A stretch of DNA of 12,726 nucleotides from Porticoccaceae bacterium (GCA_023229065.1 JALNZZ010000054.1:1-12726); one strand, 5' to 3'. Positions 1-6,005 are shown, counted from the first letter of the stretch. Notes: generated by a model not told the origin, from the letters alone. Translations and numbers: made by a program.

Positions 1-1241
1 CGGCAGTGATCGGTCCTCGCCACCGGATCGTGGAGATCCAGATCCGCACCTACGATATGCATGAAGAGGCAGAGTTCGGCATCTGTGCCCACTGGCAGTA
101 CAAGGGTAGCGACTCATCGGCGGCGACGCAGAGTTACGAATCCAAGATTGCCTGGTTGCGTCAGGTGCTGGAATGGCACGATGAAATTGGCAGTGAGGAC
201 GTTAAGGACCTGTTCAAGCACGAGGGTTCTCCCGACCGTATTTATGTATTTACTCCCGAGGGCCATGTCGTCGACTTGCCGCCCAACTCGACACCGCTCG
301 ATTTTGCCTATCGCATCCATACCCAGGTGGGGCACCGTTGCCGAGGCTGCAAGATCAATGGGCGTATCGCACCACTCACCTCCATTTTGCATACCGCTGA
401 CCAAGTGGAGGTCATTACAGGTCGCAACGAGTCGCCCAGTCGCGACTGGCTGTCGACCTCGTCTGGTTACTTGCATACGCCAAGAGCGCGAGCCAAGGTG
501 CAGCAGTGGTTTAAAAGGCAGGATCAAGACAAGAATATTGCCGCAGGAAAATCCATACTGGAGCGGGATTTCCGCCAGCTGGGTGTGAAAAATGTCAACC
601 TCGATGCGCTGGCAGAAAAGTTCAATAAAAAAGGCACTGCGGGCTTATATGCGGCTGTTGGCGCTGGCGATATTCAAGTGGAGCAAGTATTGCGTGCAGC
701 TCGCGGGCAGCAGCCAAAGGGGGCGGACCGGGTATCGTTGATTACCCATCGCCCCCATGCTGCACGCTATGGCGATTCGCGTTTTTATATTTACGGAGTC
801 GGCGATTTATTGACGCGTATTGCCCGCTGCTGCAACCCGGTGCCGGGGGATGAAATCAGCGGGTTTGTCACCTCAGGCAGGGGCGTTACCATCCATCGCG
901 ACGATTGTGGCAGCTTGCTGAGGCTGAAGGCAGAACGTCCCGAGCGGGTGTTGCAGGCCTGTTGGGGTGGGGAGCCGACGGAAGTGTACTTCGTACCGAT
1001 CAGGGTGCGAGCTTACGACCGTTCAGGACTGCTCCGCGATGTGACCTCGACAATTGATCGTTTGAAACTGTCTATTTCCTCCATTAACTCGGGGCAAAGC
1101 CGGCACGGCAAAGTGGATATTGTCGTTGGTGTTGCAGTGCGTAGTATCGAAGATTTGCGCATCCTGATCACCCGGCTGCGCAGTATTCCTAACGTTATTG
1201 ATGTGGAGCGGATCTTTGAGGAGACCAAAGAGCATGAGTGA
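1..1241 (+). CDS. relA: RelA, (p)ppGpp synthetase, 3' part (5' end outside window)
   Basis: RelA makes the alarmone (p)ppGpp from ATP and GTP/GDP on ribosomes stalled by uncharged tRNA. The reading frame is open from the first bases, so the hydrolase-like domain and most of the synthetase domain lie upstream. Counting from the codon at 6-8, the tail of the synthetase domain (EIQIRT, then MHEEAEFG) is at about 10-33. A TGS domain (YVFTPEG through VEVITG) covers about 79-139, followed by the helical region. The zinc-finger/conserved-cysteine domain has C275, C276, H297 and C301, the same spacing as E. coli C612/C613/H634/C638. An ACT/RRM domain covers about 330-405. The acidic MHEEAEFG stretch and overall similarity favour RelA over SpoT. 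The EXDD/RXKD discriminator is not in the window. The stop overlaps the mazG start by 8 nt, so the two are very probably co-transcribed. Confidence 0.95.
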   Translation, partial: AVIGPRHRIVEIQIRTYDMHEEAEFGICAHWQYKGSDSSAATQSYESKIAWLRQVLEWHDEIGSEDVKDLFKHEGSPDRIYVFTPEGHVVDLPPNSTPLDFAYRIHTQVGHRCRGCKINGRIAPLTSILHTADQVEVITGRNESPSRDWLSTSSGYLHTPRARAKVQQWFKRQDQDKNIAAGKSILERDFRQLGVKNVNLDALAEKFNKKGTAGLYAAVGAGDIQVEQVLRAARGQQPKGADRVSLITHRPHAARYGDSRFYIYGVGDLLTRIARCCNPVPGDEISGFVTSGRGVTIHRDDCGSLLRLKAERPERVLQACWGGEPTEVYFVPIRVRAYDRSGLLRDVTSTIDRLKLSISSINSGQSRHGKVDIVVGVAVRSIEDLRILITRLRSIPNVIDVERIFEETKEHE

Positions 1242-2052
1242 GCGGTCACACTACACTATCGATGATCTACTCACCCTGATGGCGCGTCTGCGCGATCCGG
1301 ACAGTGGTTGCCCTTGGGATATCCGTCAGGACTTTGCCAGCCTGGTACCTTTTACGGTCGAGGAAGTCTATGAGGTTGTGGACACTATTGAGCGCGGCGA
1401 CTACAACCATCTCGGCGAAGAGCTGGGGGACTTGCTGTTTCAGGTTGTGTTTTATGCGCGGGTGGCGGAGGAGGAGGGGCGCTTTGATTTTGCCTCGGTG
1501 GTGGACGGTATTGTGCGCAAGCTGTTGGCCAGGCATCCCCATGTTTTTCCCGCTGGCACCTTGGCCAGTCGCCGCACCACCGGCGACGCTGATGAGCACC
1601 AGGTAAAGAGCCAGTGGGAAGCCATAAAGGCTGGCGAACGGCAGAGCAAGGGGCATAGCAGCTTGCTGGCAGATATTCCGGCAGCGTTGCCGGCTCTGGT
1701 TCGGGCGCAGAAAATTCAGAAGCGGGCAGCTGGGGCGGGTTTTGACTGGACATCAATCCAAGGTGTGATGGCAAAAACCCGCGAAGAAATAGAGGAGCTA
1801 CAACAGGCCATTACCGCGCAGGATATAACGGAGATTGCCGATGAGTTAGGCGATCTGTTGTTTTGCTGCGTCAATCTGGCGCGCCACGCAGGAGTGGATG
1901 CAGAAACTGTTTTACGGCGCGCCACCTTAAAGTTTGAGGGGCGCTTTAAGTGCATGGAACAATTACTCGCTGCGCGGGGAGAGACCTTCGCCGGCCGTGA
2001 TGCCGAGGCGCTGGATCTTGTGTGGCGAGAGGCGAAAGGCCTGCTGGCATAG
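1234..2052 (+). CDS. mazG: MazG, nucleoside triphosphate pyrophosphohydrolase
   Basis: MazG hydrolyses (d)NTPs to NMP and pyrophosphate. In E. coli it is linked to lowering (p)ppGpp and clearing aberrant nucleotides, which fits its place directly behind relA. The product is 272 aa against about 263 in E. coli and holds the expected two MazG domains. The N-terminal domain has E43-E44 and E47 in VEEVYE, then E62-E63 and D66 in GEELGDLLF. The C-terminal domain has an EEIEE run at 184-188 and E204/D207 in DELGDLLF. Both fit the EExxE plus ExxD magnesium-binding pattern. CPWD near residue 26, RHPHVF near 100 and AQKIQKR near 158 are family signatures. I chose the ATG at 1234 because the family N-terminus aligns there. 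An in-frame TTG at 1198 would add 12 unrelated residues inside relA. The start lies in an ATGAGTGA overlap with the relA stop, which suggests translational coupling. Confidence 0.96.
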   Translation: MSERSHYTIDDLLTLMARLRDPDSGCPWDIRQDFASLVPFTVEEVYEVVDTIERGDYNHLGEELGDLLFQVVFYARVAEEEGRFDFASVVDGIVRKLLARHPHVFPAGTLASRRTTGDADEHQVKSQWEAIKAGERQSKGHSSLLADIPAALPALVRAQKIQKRAAGAGFDWTSIQGVMAKTREEIEELQQAITAQDITEIADELGDLLFCCVNLARHAGVDAETVLRRATLKFEGRFKCMEQLLAARGETFAGRDAEALDLVWREAKGLLA

Positions 2053-2074
2053 CGTTTTCGTTCACACACACTGT

Positions 2075-2097
2075 GCCGTTTCACCTTGGGTGAAGGC
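2075..2097 (+). terminator. possible weak hairpin after mazG
   Basis: An inverted repeat TTCACC-TTG-GGTGAA (2080-2094) is extended by GCC/GGC on the outside with a 2-nt bulge. It begins 22 nt after the mazG stop. There is no T-tract after it and the loop is only 3 nt, so it is a poor intrinsic terminator. It may be a 3' end processing or protective stem, or chance. Confidence 0.2.
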
Positions 2098-2169
2098 ATG
2101 CGTTTAGTCGTATTGCCGAGCTTGGCTATACCAGCACCGAGTCAGACAGCGCAGCAGTTTTTCCTGCAA

Positions 2170-2198
2170 TTGGTTGCTCTGAAACAAGTGGCTATCTT
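2170..2198 (+). promoter_or_regulatory. candidate sigma70 promoter for adk
   Basis: TTGGTT (2170-2175) and TATCTT (2193-2198) are separated by 17 bp. They match the sigma70 -35 box in 3 of 6 positions and the -10 box in 4 of 6. The predicted start near 2205 leaves a leader of about 64 nt before adk. It is the best-spaced pair in the 216-bp mazG-adk gap, but the match is modest and was found by eye. Confidence 0.3.
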
Positions 2199-2268
2199 GT
2201 GATCAATTCCAAATGGGTGTAAGGTTTGCCGCCTTCAAAGATACCCATCCAGACAGGAACACCCGTTC

Positions 2269-2922
2269 ATGAATATCATCCTCCTTGGCCCTCCGGGTGC
2301 CGGCAAGGGCACACAAGCTAAATTCATCACCGAAAAGTACCAGATCCCTCAGATCTCCACTGGCGATATGCTGAGGGCGGCTGTTAAAGCGGGTACTGAA
2401 CTTGGCAAAAAGGCTCAGAGCATCATGGCGTCTGGTGGTCTGGTATCGGACGATATCATTATCGGCCTGGTCAAGGAGCGCATTCAGCAGCCCGATTGTG
2501 GCAATGGCTTCTTGTTCGATGGCTTTCCACGCACTATTCCCCAGGCACAGGCCTTGATTGATGCCGGTATCGCCATCGACAAAGTGATTGAAATTGATGT
2601 GGCCGATGAGGAAATAGTCAGCCGTTTGAGCGGCCGCCGAGTGCACGAAGCGTCCGGCCGTATTTACCATGTGGAGCACAATCCGCCCAAGGTGGCTGAA
2701 ACCGATGACGAGACGGGTGAACCGTTGGTGCAGCGGGAGGACGACCGCGAAGAGACGGTGCGCAAGCGTCTTGCTGTTTACCATGAGCAAACCAAGCCGC
2801 TGGTCCAGTTCTATCAGGACTATGAAAACCGTGAGCCAGAGGTTGCACCCAGCTATAAAGCTATTTCTGGTGTCGGTACTCTTGCCGATGTTGAAAAGCG
2901 ACTTATCGAGGCTCTGGGCTGA
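2269..2922 (+). CDS. adk: adenylate kinase
   Basis: Adk interconverts ATP + AMP and 2 ADP in the cytosol and sets the adenylate energy charge. The product is 217 aa, close to the 214 of E. coli. The P-loop GPPGAGKGTQ is at residues 7-16, followed by the NMP-binding segment (QISTGDMLR) and FDGFPRT. A long-form LID domain lies at roughly 122-160 (RIYHVEHNPPK, then REDDREETVRKRL). The LID has no cysteine tetrad, so it is the non-zinc type usual in Gram-negative bacteria. An AGGA at 2255-2258, 10 nt before the ATG, supports this start. A strong terminator follows at 2968. Upstream is a 216-bp gap, so adk probably has its own promoter. Confidence 0.97.
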   Translation: MNIILLGPPGAGKGTQAKFITEKYQIPQISTGDMLRAAVKAGTELGKKAQSIMASGGLVSDDIIIGLVKERIQQPDCGNGFLFDGFPRTIPQAQALIDAGIAIDKVIEIDVADEEIVSRLSGRRVHEASGRIYHVEHNPPKVAETDDETGEPLVQREDDREETVRKRLAVYHEQTKPLVQFYQDYENREPEVAPSYKAISGVGTLADVEKRLIEALG

Positions 2923-2931
2923 GACTGCATG

Positions 2932-2960
2932 ACAACATCTGTGCTATGACAAGATGTTGT
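2932..2960 (+). other. 9-bp inverted repeat in the adk 3' UTR
   Basis: ACAACATCT (2932-2940) and AGATGTTGT (2952-2960) are perfect inverted copies around an 11-nt loop, starting 9 nt after the adk stop. No T-run follows, so this is not itself an intrinsic terminator. It sits 7 nt before the true terminator hairpin, so the adk mRNA would end in two stacked stem-loops. Confidence 0.6.
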
Positions 2961-2967
2961 ATTTATC

Positions 2968-2993
2968 AAAAGGGCCGCAGGGCCCTTTTTTAT
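2968..2993 (+). terminator. intrinsic terminator after adk
   Basis: A 9-bp stem AAAAGGGCC / GGCCCTTTT closes a GCAG loop (2968-2989). The T-rich end continues to 2993. This is a textbook rho-independent terminator 46 nt past the adk stop. It separates adk from the following AT-hook gene. Confidence 0.9.
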
Positions 2994-3072
2994 TATTCGA
3001 CGATTTACTCTTCATGCCTGGAAACTCTGAGAGAGAAAGCTGGTCAGTGTTTTCAGGGTTTGAGGAGTCAAG

Positions 3073-3114
3073 ATGAAATGTATTAGAGAAATACCACGTT
3101 ATTTGTATGAATAA
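3073..3114 (+). CDS. possible 13-aa leader peptide (weak)
   Basis: An ATG at 3073 opens 13 codons (MKCIREIPRYLYE) ending in TAA. GAGGAG at 3062-3067 sits 5 nt upstream, a better Shine-Dalgarno sequence than some real genes here have. It uses AGA and ATA codons, which are rare in GC-rich gammaproteobacteria. It lies upstream of the predicted -35 at 3169, so it would need an earlier transcript start. No homology can be claimed for so short a peptide, and chance is the likeliest explanation. Confidence 0.15.
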   Translation: MKCIREIPRYLYE

Positions 3115-3145
3115 ATCTCTATTGACGCTCTCAATCGGCATTTAA

Positions 3146-3158
3146 TGACTTGAAGTCA
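3146..3158 (+). promoter_or_regulatory. 13-bp palindrome, possible operator
   Basis: TGACTT-G-AAGTCA is a perfect inverted repeat with one central base. It ends 10 bp before the -35 box at 3169, a usual position for an activator site. No specific regulator is recognised from it. Confidence 0.3.
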
Positions 3159-3168
3159 AAACTTTTCT

Positions 3169-3197
3169 TTGAATGTTTGCGCTTTATTGAATAAAAT
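3169..3197 (+). promoter_or_regulatory. sigma70-like promoter of the AT-hook gene
   Basis: TTGAAT (3169-3174) and TAAAAT (3192-3197) are separated by exactly 17 bp. They match the -35 box in 4 of 6 positions and the -10 box in 5 of 6. The predicted start is near 3204, giving a leader of about 44 nt. This is the best promoter match in the left half of the window, and it lies in the AT-rich gap after the adk terminator. Confidence 0.6.
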
Positions 3198-3247
3198 TTG
3201 TTCAGTAGTTGCAATCATTTTTCTTTTTCCAACCTTGGAGAACATCA

Positions 3248-4327
3248 ATGGCTAGAGTTGCGAAAAAAACAGTATCAAGAACAAGAACAGCATCCGCGGC
3301 AAAGCGAACCCCACGTACAAAAGTTGTAGATAGCCCTGATGCCAAGGCGAAATCCCTGGTGAATGACATCGAGAAAAAAATTGCCGCGGCGGTGAAAAAA
3401 GAAACCACCGCCAGAGCCAGGCTGAGCCAGGCGCGTGAGCGTGCTGCGAGAACCGGTACGGCAGCTGCCACAGCTGCCGTGGTCAAAGCGCGCGACAATG
3501 CGCGAGATCTTACCGCCCAGGTCCAGGGACTGCGCCAGGACTTGCGTCAGGCGAAAATCGAAATGCGTATAGAGGCAGAGTTGGCGAAAGTGGCGGTCGC
3601 GGAGCAAAAATCCGAAGCCAAGGTGGCGGCTCTGGAGCAGCGCCTGGAAGAGCGCGCTGAAAAAGAGCTGCAAAAAGCTATGGCACGCTTTGAGGCCCAG
3701 TGGCTCCGTGCTCGCAAGGCAGTGATTGCCAAACAGGTAAAAGAGCTGAACAAAATTGAAGCCGACAAGATTCAGGCTGTGAAGAAAGCGGCGGAGGCTA
3801 AAGCGAAAGCGTTGGCTACAGGAAAAGCTCGTGGCCCGGGGCGTCCGCCTAAAGCTGCCAGTGAAACTGCAGTAGCCAAGCCCGCGGCTCGTCGCGGTCG
3901 TCCCCCCAAGGCCGCCAGTTCGACAGCAGAGGCAACTCCTGCGGCAGCCAAGCCCGCGGCTCGTCGCGGCCGTCCTCCCAAGACTGCCAGTTCGATAGCA
4001 GAGGCCACTCCTGCGGCAACCAAGCCCGCTGCTCGTCGCGGTCGTCCCCCCAAGGCCGCCAGTTCGGCAGCAGATGCTGCTTCCGAGGCAGCCAAGCCCG
4101 CAGCCCGTCGCGGCCGTCCTCCCAAGGCTGCCAGTTCAACAGCAGAGGCCGCTCCTGAGGCAACCAAGCCCGCCGCTCGTCGCGGTCGCCCGCCCAAGGC
4201 CGCTACAGCTGCACCTGCAGCACCCCGTCGACGCGGTCGTCCGCCCAAGGCTGCTACCCAGGCGGCAGCCCCGACTGAATCGGCGACCACCTCGACTGAG
4301 CCGACGGCCAGCTCGACTGAAGAGTGA
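3248..4327 (+). CDS. AT-hook, histone H1/AlgP-like DNA-binding protein
   Basis: The 359-aa product probably binds DNA or compacts the nucleoid. Residues 1-30 are basic. Residues about 36-190 are rich in A, K, E, R and Q and look like one long coiled coil. The tail has seven AT-hook cores: GPGRPPK at 196 and RRGRPPK at 215, 239, 263, 287, 311 and 328. Five are preceded by KPAA. The last 20 residues are acidic and rich in S/T. AT-hooks bind the minor groove of AT-rich DNA. KPAA repeats plus a coiled-coil N-terminus recall Pseudomonas AlgP (AlgR3), but this protein uses RGRPPK units, so I leave the symbol blank. GGAG at 3237-3240, 7 nt before the ATG, fixes the start. An in-frame TTG at 3209 would add 13 hydrophobic residues and is unlikely. 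The gene stands alone, with its own promoter and a terminator on each side. The function is inferred from composition and motifs only. Confidence 0.85.
   Translation: MARVAKKTVSRTRTASAAKRTPRTKVVDSPDAKAKSLVNDIEKKIAAAVKKETTARARLSQARERAARTGTAAATAAVVKARDNARDLTAQVQGLRQDLRQAKIEMRIEAELAKVAVAEQKSEAKVAALEQRLEERAEKELQKAMARFEAQWLRARKAVIAKQVKELNKIEADKIQAVKKAAEAKAKALATGKARGPGRPPKAASETAVAKPAARRGRPPKAASSTAEATPAAAKPAARRGRPPKTASSIAEATPAATKPAARRGRPPKAASSAADAASEAAKPAARRGRPPKAASSTAEAAPEATKPAARRGRPPKAATAAPAAPRRRGRPPKAATQAAAPTESATTSTEPTASSTEE
3878..4201 (+). repeat. 72-bp tandem repeat array encoding AT-hooks
   Basis: Four full 72-bp units start at 3878, 3950, 4022 and 4094. A fifth, partial unit starts at 4166. 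Each encodes a 24-aa block beginning KPAARRGRPPK. The units are in frame and diverged, mostly at silent positions around the hook. Units 1 and 3 share GGTCGTCCCCCCAAGGCC. Units 2 and 4 share GGCCGTCCTCCCAAG and end in GCAACC rather than GCAGCC. The array therefore has a 144-bp higher-order period. Arrays like this can change copy number by recombination or slippage without breaking the frame. Confidence 0.92.
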
Positions 4328-4333
4328 CATAAT
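4325..4333 (+). promoter_or_regulatory. possible extended -10 promoter for tsaB
   Basis: TGACATAAT matches the extended -10 consensus TGnTATAAT at all but one position and overlaps the stop codon of the AT-hook gene. No convincing -35 lies 16-18 bp upstream. A transcript from it would begin near 4340 and carry the terminator hairpin 4345-4375 in its leader, which argues against simple use. Confidence 0.3.
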
Positions 4334-4346
4334 TGTCCACGGACAA
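4333..4346 (+). other. short inverted repeat before terminator
   Basis: TTGTCC-AC-GGACAA is a 6-bp inverted repeat with a 2-nt centre. It lies between the AT-hook stop codon and the terminator stem and shares its last two A residues with the terminator's A-tract. It is too tight to form a full RNA hairpin without opening the innermost pair. It may be a protein site or chance. Confidence 0.3.
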
Positions 4347-4375
4347 AAACCCCCCGCTATCGCGGGGGATTTTTT
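4345..4375 (+). terminator. intrinsic terminator after AT-hook gene
   Basis: The stem CCCCCGC (4351-4357) / GCGGGGG (4362-4368) has a TATC loop. It is preceded by A5 and followed by T6 (4370-4375), so it could work in either direction. It starts 17 nt past the AT-hook stop and ends only 12 nt before the tsaB ATG. Confidence 0.88.
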
Positions 4376-4387
4376 CATAGGCTGAAA

Positions 4388-5077
4388 ATGACCACGATTC
4401 TCGCTTTGGATGCTGCTACAACGGCCTGTTCCGTCGCTCTGTGTCGGGGTGGAGTCATTACCCAGCAATTTGTTTCTACTCCACGCGAACACACTCGTTT
4501 ATTATTGCCAATGGTGGATGAGCTGCTGAGCGAGGCGGGTATCTCGCTGGCGCAGGTGGATGCGTTGGCATTTACCGCAGGTCCCGGCTCTTTTACTGGG
4601 CTGCGCATTGGCTTTGGCGTTGTTCAGGGGCTGGCGTTTGGGGTTGATCTGCCGGTAATACCGGTCTCGACACTCGCTGCCTTGGCACTGGCCGGGGCCC
4701 GCAAGGCGGAGCTTGAGGGCTGTTGTATTCTGCCCGCCCTCAATGCGCGCATGAATGAAATTTATTGGGGTCTGTATCGCTATGAGGAAAACAGGCTGCG
4801 GTCCTTGATCGACGATCAGATCGCAAGTCCCCGGCAAGTGGTAGACTCTGGTCTTGCCAGGCCCGACTTGGGAGTAGGGGACGGATGGCCGCTCCTGATG
4901 GAGGGACTCAGCGCCGACCGGATCGACGTGGCTCTCACTCCGGATGCTGCTTGCGTCGTCGAACTGGCGCAAGCTGAATTATTGCGCGCAGGCGCGCGGT
5001 CCGTCGATGAGGTAGAGCTGATTTATCTCCGCAATGAAGTGAGTTGGAAAAAGCGTGAGAAAATTCGCCAACCGTGA
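4388..5077 (+). CDS. tsaB: TsaB, tRNA t6A-synthesis subunit
   Basis: TsaB (YeaZ) is the ASKHA-fold partner of TsaD. With TsaC and TsaE the complex makes N6-threonylcarbamoyladenosine at position 37 of ANN-decoding tRNAs. TsaB is a scaffold rather than the catalyst. The product is 229 aa against 231 in E. coli. ILALDAAT is at the N-terminus, EHTRLLLP is at 34-41, the family motif GPGSFTGLR is at 65-73 and ARMNEIYW follows near 120. The C-terminus ends in YLRNEVSWKK, as is common in gammaproteobacteria. The Shine-Dalgarno sequence is weak (AGG at 4379-4381, 6 nt before ATG), and the gene follows the terminator by 12 nt. In Pseudomonas, as I recall, tsaB lies next to adk. Here the AT-hook gene separates them. 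uppP follows after 46 nt and could be co-transcribed. Confidence 0.94.
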   Translation: MTTILALDAATTACSVALCRGGVITQQFVSTPREHTRLLLPMVDELLSEAGISLAQVDALAFTAGPGSFTGLRIGFGVVQGLAFGVDLPVIPVSTLAALALAGARKAELEGCCILPALNARMNEIYWGLYRYEENRLRSLIDDQIASPRQVVDSGLARPDLGVGDGWPLLMEGLSADRIDVALTPDAACVVELAQAELLRAGARSVDEVELIYLRNEVSWKKREKIRQP

Positions 5078-5123
5078 ATGTTTCTCTGTAAAGATTACCG
5101 GCCGTACAGCAAGGTAACCCGCC

Positions 5124-5924
5124 ATGACTTTATTCCACGTGGTAATACTGGCTCTGATCCAGGGGCTAACCGAATTCTTGCCTATTTCCAGCTCTGCACA
5201 CCTGATCCTGCCGTCGCAGCTGTTGGGGTGGCAGGATCAAGGGCTGGCCTTTGATGTCGCGGTTCATGTGGGCACTCTCGCAGCCGTGGTCTGGTATTTT
5301 CGCAACGATTTGCGGAAGGTGATAACAGACTGGTTTCGCGGTTTTTCACGTGGCGGCTCTACGGCACACAGCAGGCTTGGCTGGTGGATTATTCTGGCCA
5401 CCATACCCGGCGGCTTGGCGGGTTTATTGTTCAATGATCTGGTTGAGGATTACGCGCGCTCAATGGCGGTCATTGCGACGACGACGATAGTGTTCGGGTT
5501 GCTGTTGGGAGTTGCTGACCGCAAAGGTGCGCGGGTTAAAAGCCTGGATCAGATGGGGTGGCGTGAGGCCCTGTATATCGGTTTGGCCCAGATGCTGGCC
5601 CTGATTCCGGGCACTTCCCGAGCGGGGATCACTATTACTGCAGCGTTAGCTCTGGGGTTTGATCGTGTCGCGGCAGCGCGTTTTTCTTTTTTACTGTCGA
5701 TTCCCATTATTACTCTCAGTGGCCTTTTCAAAGGGGTGGAGTTGTTGAGCCTGGAGCAGGTGCAATGGGGCGCTCTGATTTTTGGTGCCATTGTCTCGGG
5801 TATCACCGCCTATTTATGTATTGGTGTATTTCTCGCTGTTATCAATCGCATTGGCATGATGCCATTTGTCTGGTATCGGGTAATCCTTGGGGTTGTGTTG
5901 CTGGCAGTCATCTGGCTGACTTGA
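5124..5924 (+). CDS. uppP: undecaprenyl-diphosphate phosphatase UppP/BacA
   Basis: This integral inner-membrane enzyme removes a phosphate from undecaprenyl diphosphate so the lipid carrier can be reused for peptidoglycan and other envelope polymers. Overexpression of the family gives bacitracin resistance. The product is 266 aa (E. coli 273) and consists of about eight hydrophobic segments. The first family motif, (E/Q)xxxE, is Q13 to E17 in QGLTEFLPISSSAH, with the conserved histidine at H26. The second motif, consensus PGxSRSxxT, reads PGTSRAGIT at 162-170, with alanine at 167 in place of the usual serine. AAGG at 5111-5114, 9 nt before the ATG, supports the start. It lies 46 nt after tsaB. 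A 117-bp gap with a short stable hairpin follows. Confidence 0.95.
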   Translation: MTLFHVVILALIQGLTEFLPISSSAHLILPSQLLGWQDQGLAFDVAVHVGTLAAVVWYFRNDLRKVITDWFRGFSRGGSTAHSRLGWWIILATIPGGLAGLLFNDLVEDYARSMAVIATTTIVFGLLLGVADRKGARVKSLDQMGWREALYIGLAQMLALIPGTSRAGITITAALALGFDRVAAARFSFLLSIPIITLSGLFKGVELLSLEQVQWGALIFGAIVSGITAYLCIGVFLAVINRIGMMPFVWYRVILGVVLLAVIWLT

Positions 5925-5970
5925 GATGAAAGGGTGCCAGACCCAGCAGCGCAGACGGGCAAGGCTAACA

Positions 5971-5984
5971 GGCGCTACGGCGCC
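5971..5984 (+). other. short hairpin with UNCG-type loop upstream of apeB
   Basis: GGCGC (5971-5975) and GCGCC (5980-5984) close a TACG loop. C(UACG)G belongs to the exceptionally stable UNCG tetraloop class. No T-tract follows, so it is not an ordinary terminator. It may mark the 3' end of the uppP transcript or be chance. Confidence 0.35.
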
Positions 5985-6005
5985 GCGGTAGAGCGACCCA
6001 TAAGG

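Larger units (their letters stand above)
2994..3247 (+). promoter_or_regulatory. AT-rich upstream region of the AT-hook gene
   Basis: This is the right part of a 325-bp stretch without a recognised gene (2923-3247). By direct count, 3001-3240 has 84 G/C in 240, about 35%, against roughly 55-60% in neighbouring genes. It holds the promoter at 3169-3197, a 13-bp palindrome at 3146-3158 and a 13-codon mini-ORF at 3073-3114. A minus-strand reading frame (2944-3141) is also open, but it runs through the adk terminator, lacks a Shine-Dalgarno sequence and resembles nothing I know. I consider the stretch non-coding and regulatory. Confidence 0.5.

Noticed and set aside
2944..3141. 65-codon minus-strand reading frame in the adk downstream gap
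   Set aside because: It runs through the adk terminator hairpin, has no Shine-Dalgarno sequence, lies in AT-rich intergenic DNA and has no recognisable family feature.
3209..3247. TTG-started 13-residue extension of the AT-hook protein with a phenylalanine run
   Set aside because: It starts only about 5 nt after the predicted transcript start and lacks a Shine-Dalgarno sequence. GGAG precedes the ATG at 3248.
3878..4201. Regular repeats as a possible CRISPR array
   Set aside because: The units are contiguous with no spacers, stay in frame over 24 codons and encode AT-hooks.
3772..4290. 172-codon minus-strand frame rich in LGGRPRR repeats
   Set aside because: It is the mirror of the 72-bp repeats of the AT-hook gene. 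Repetitive GC-rich coding DNA keeps other frames open.
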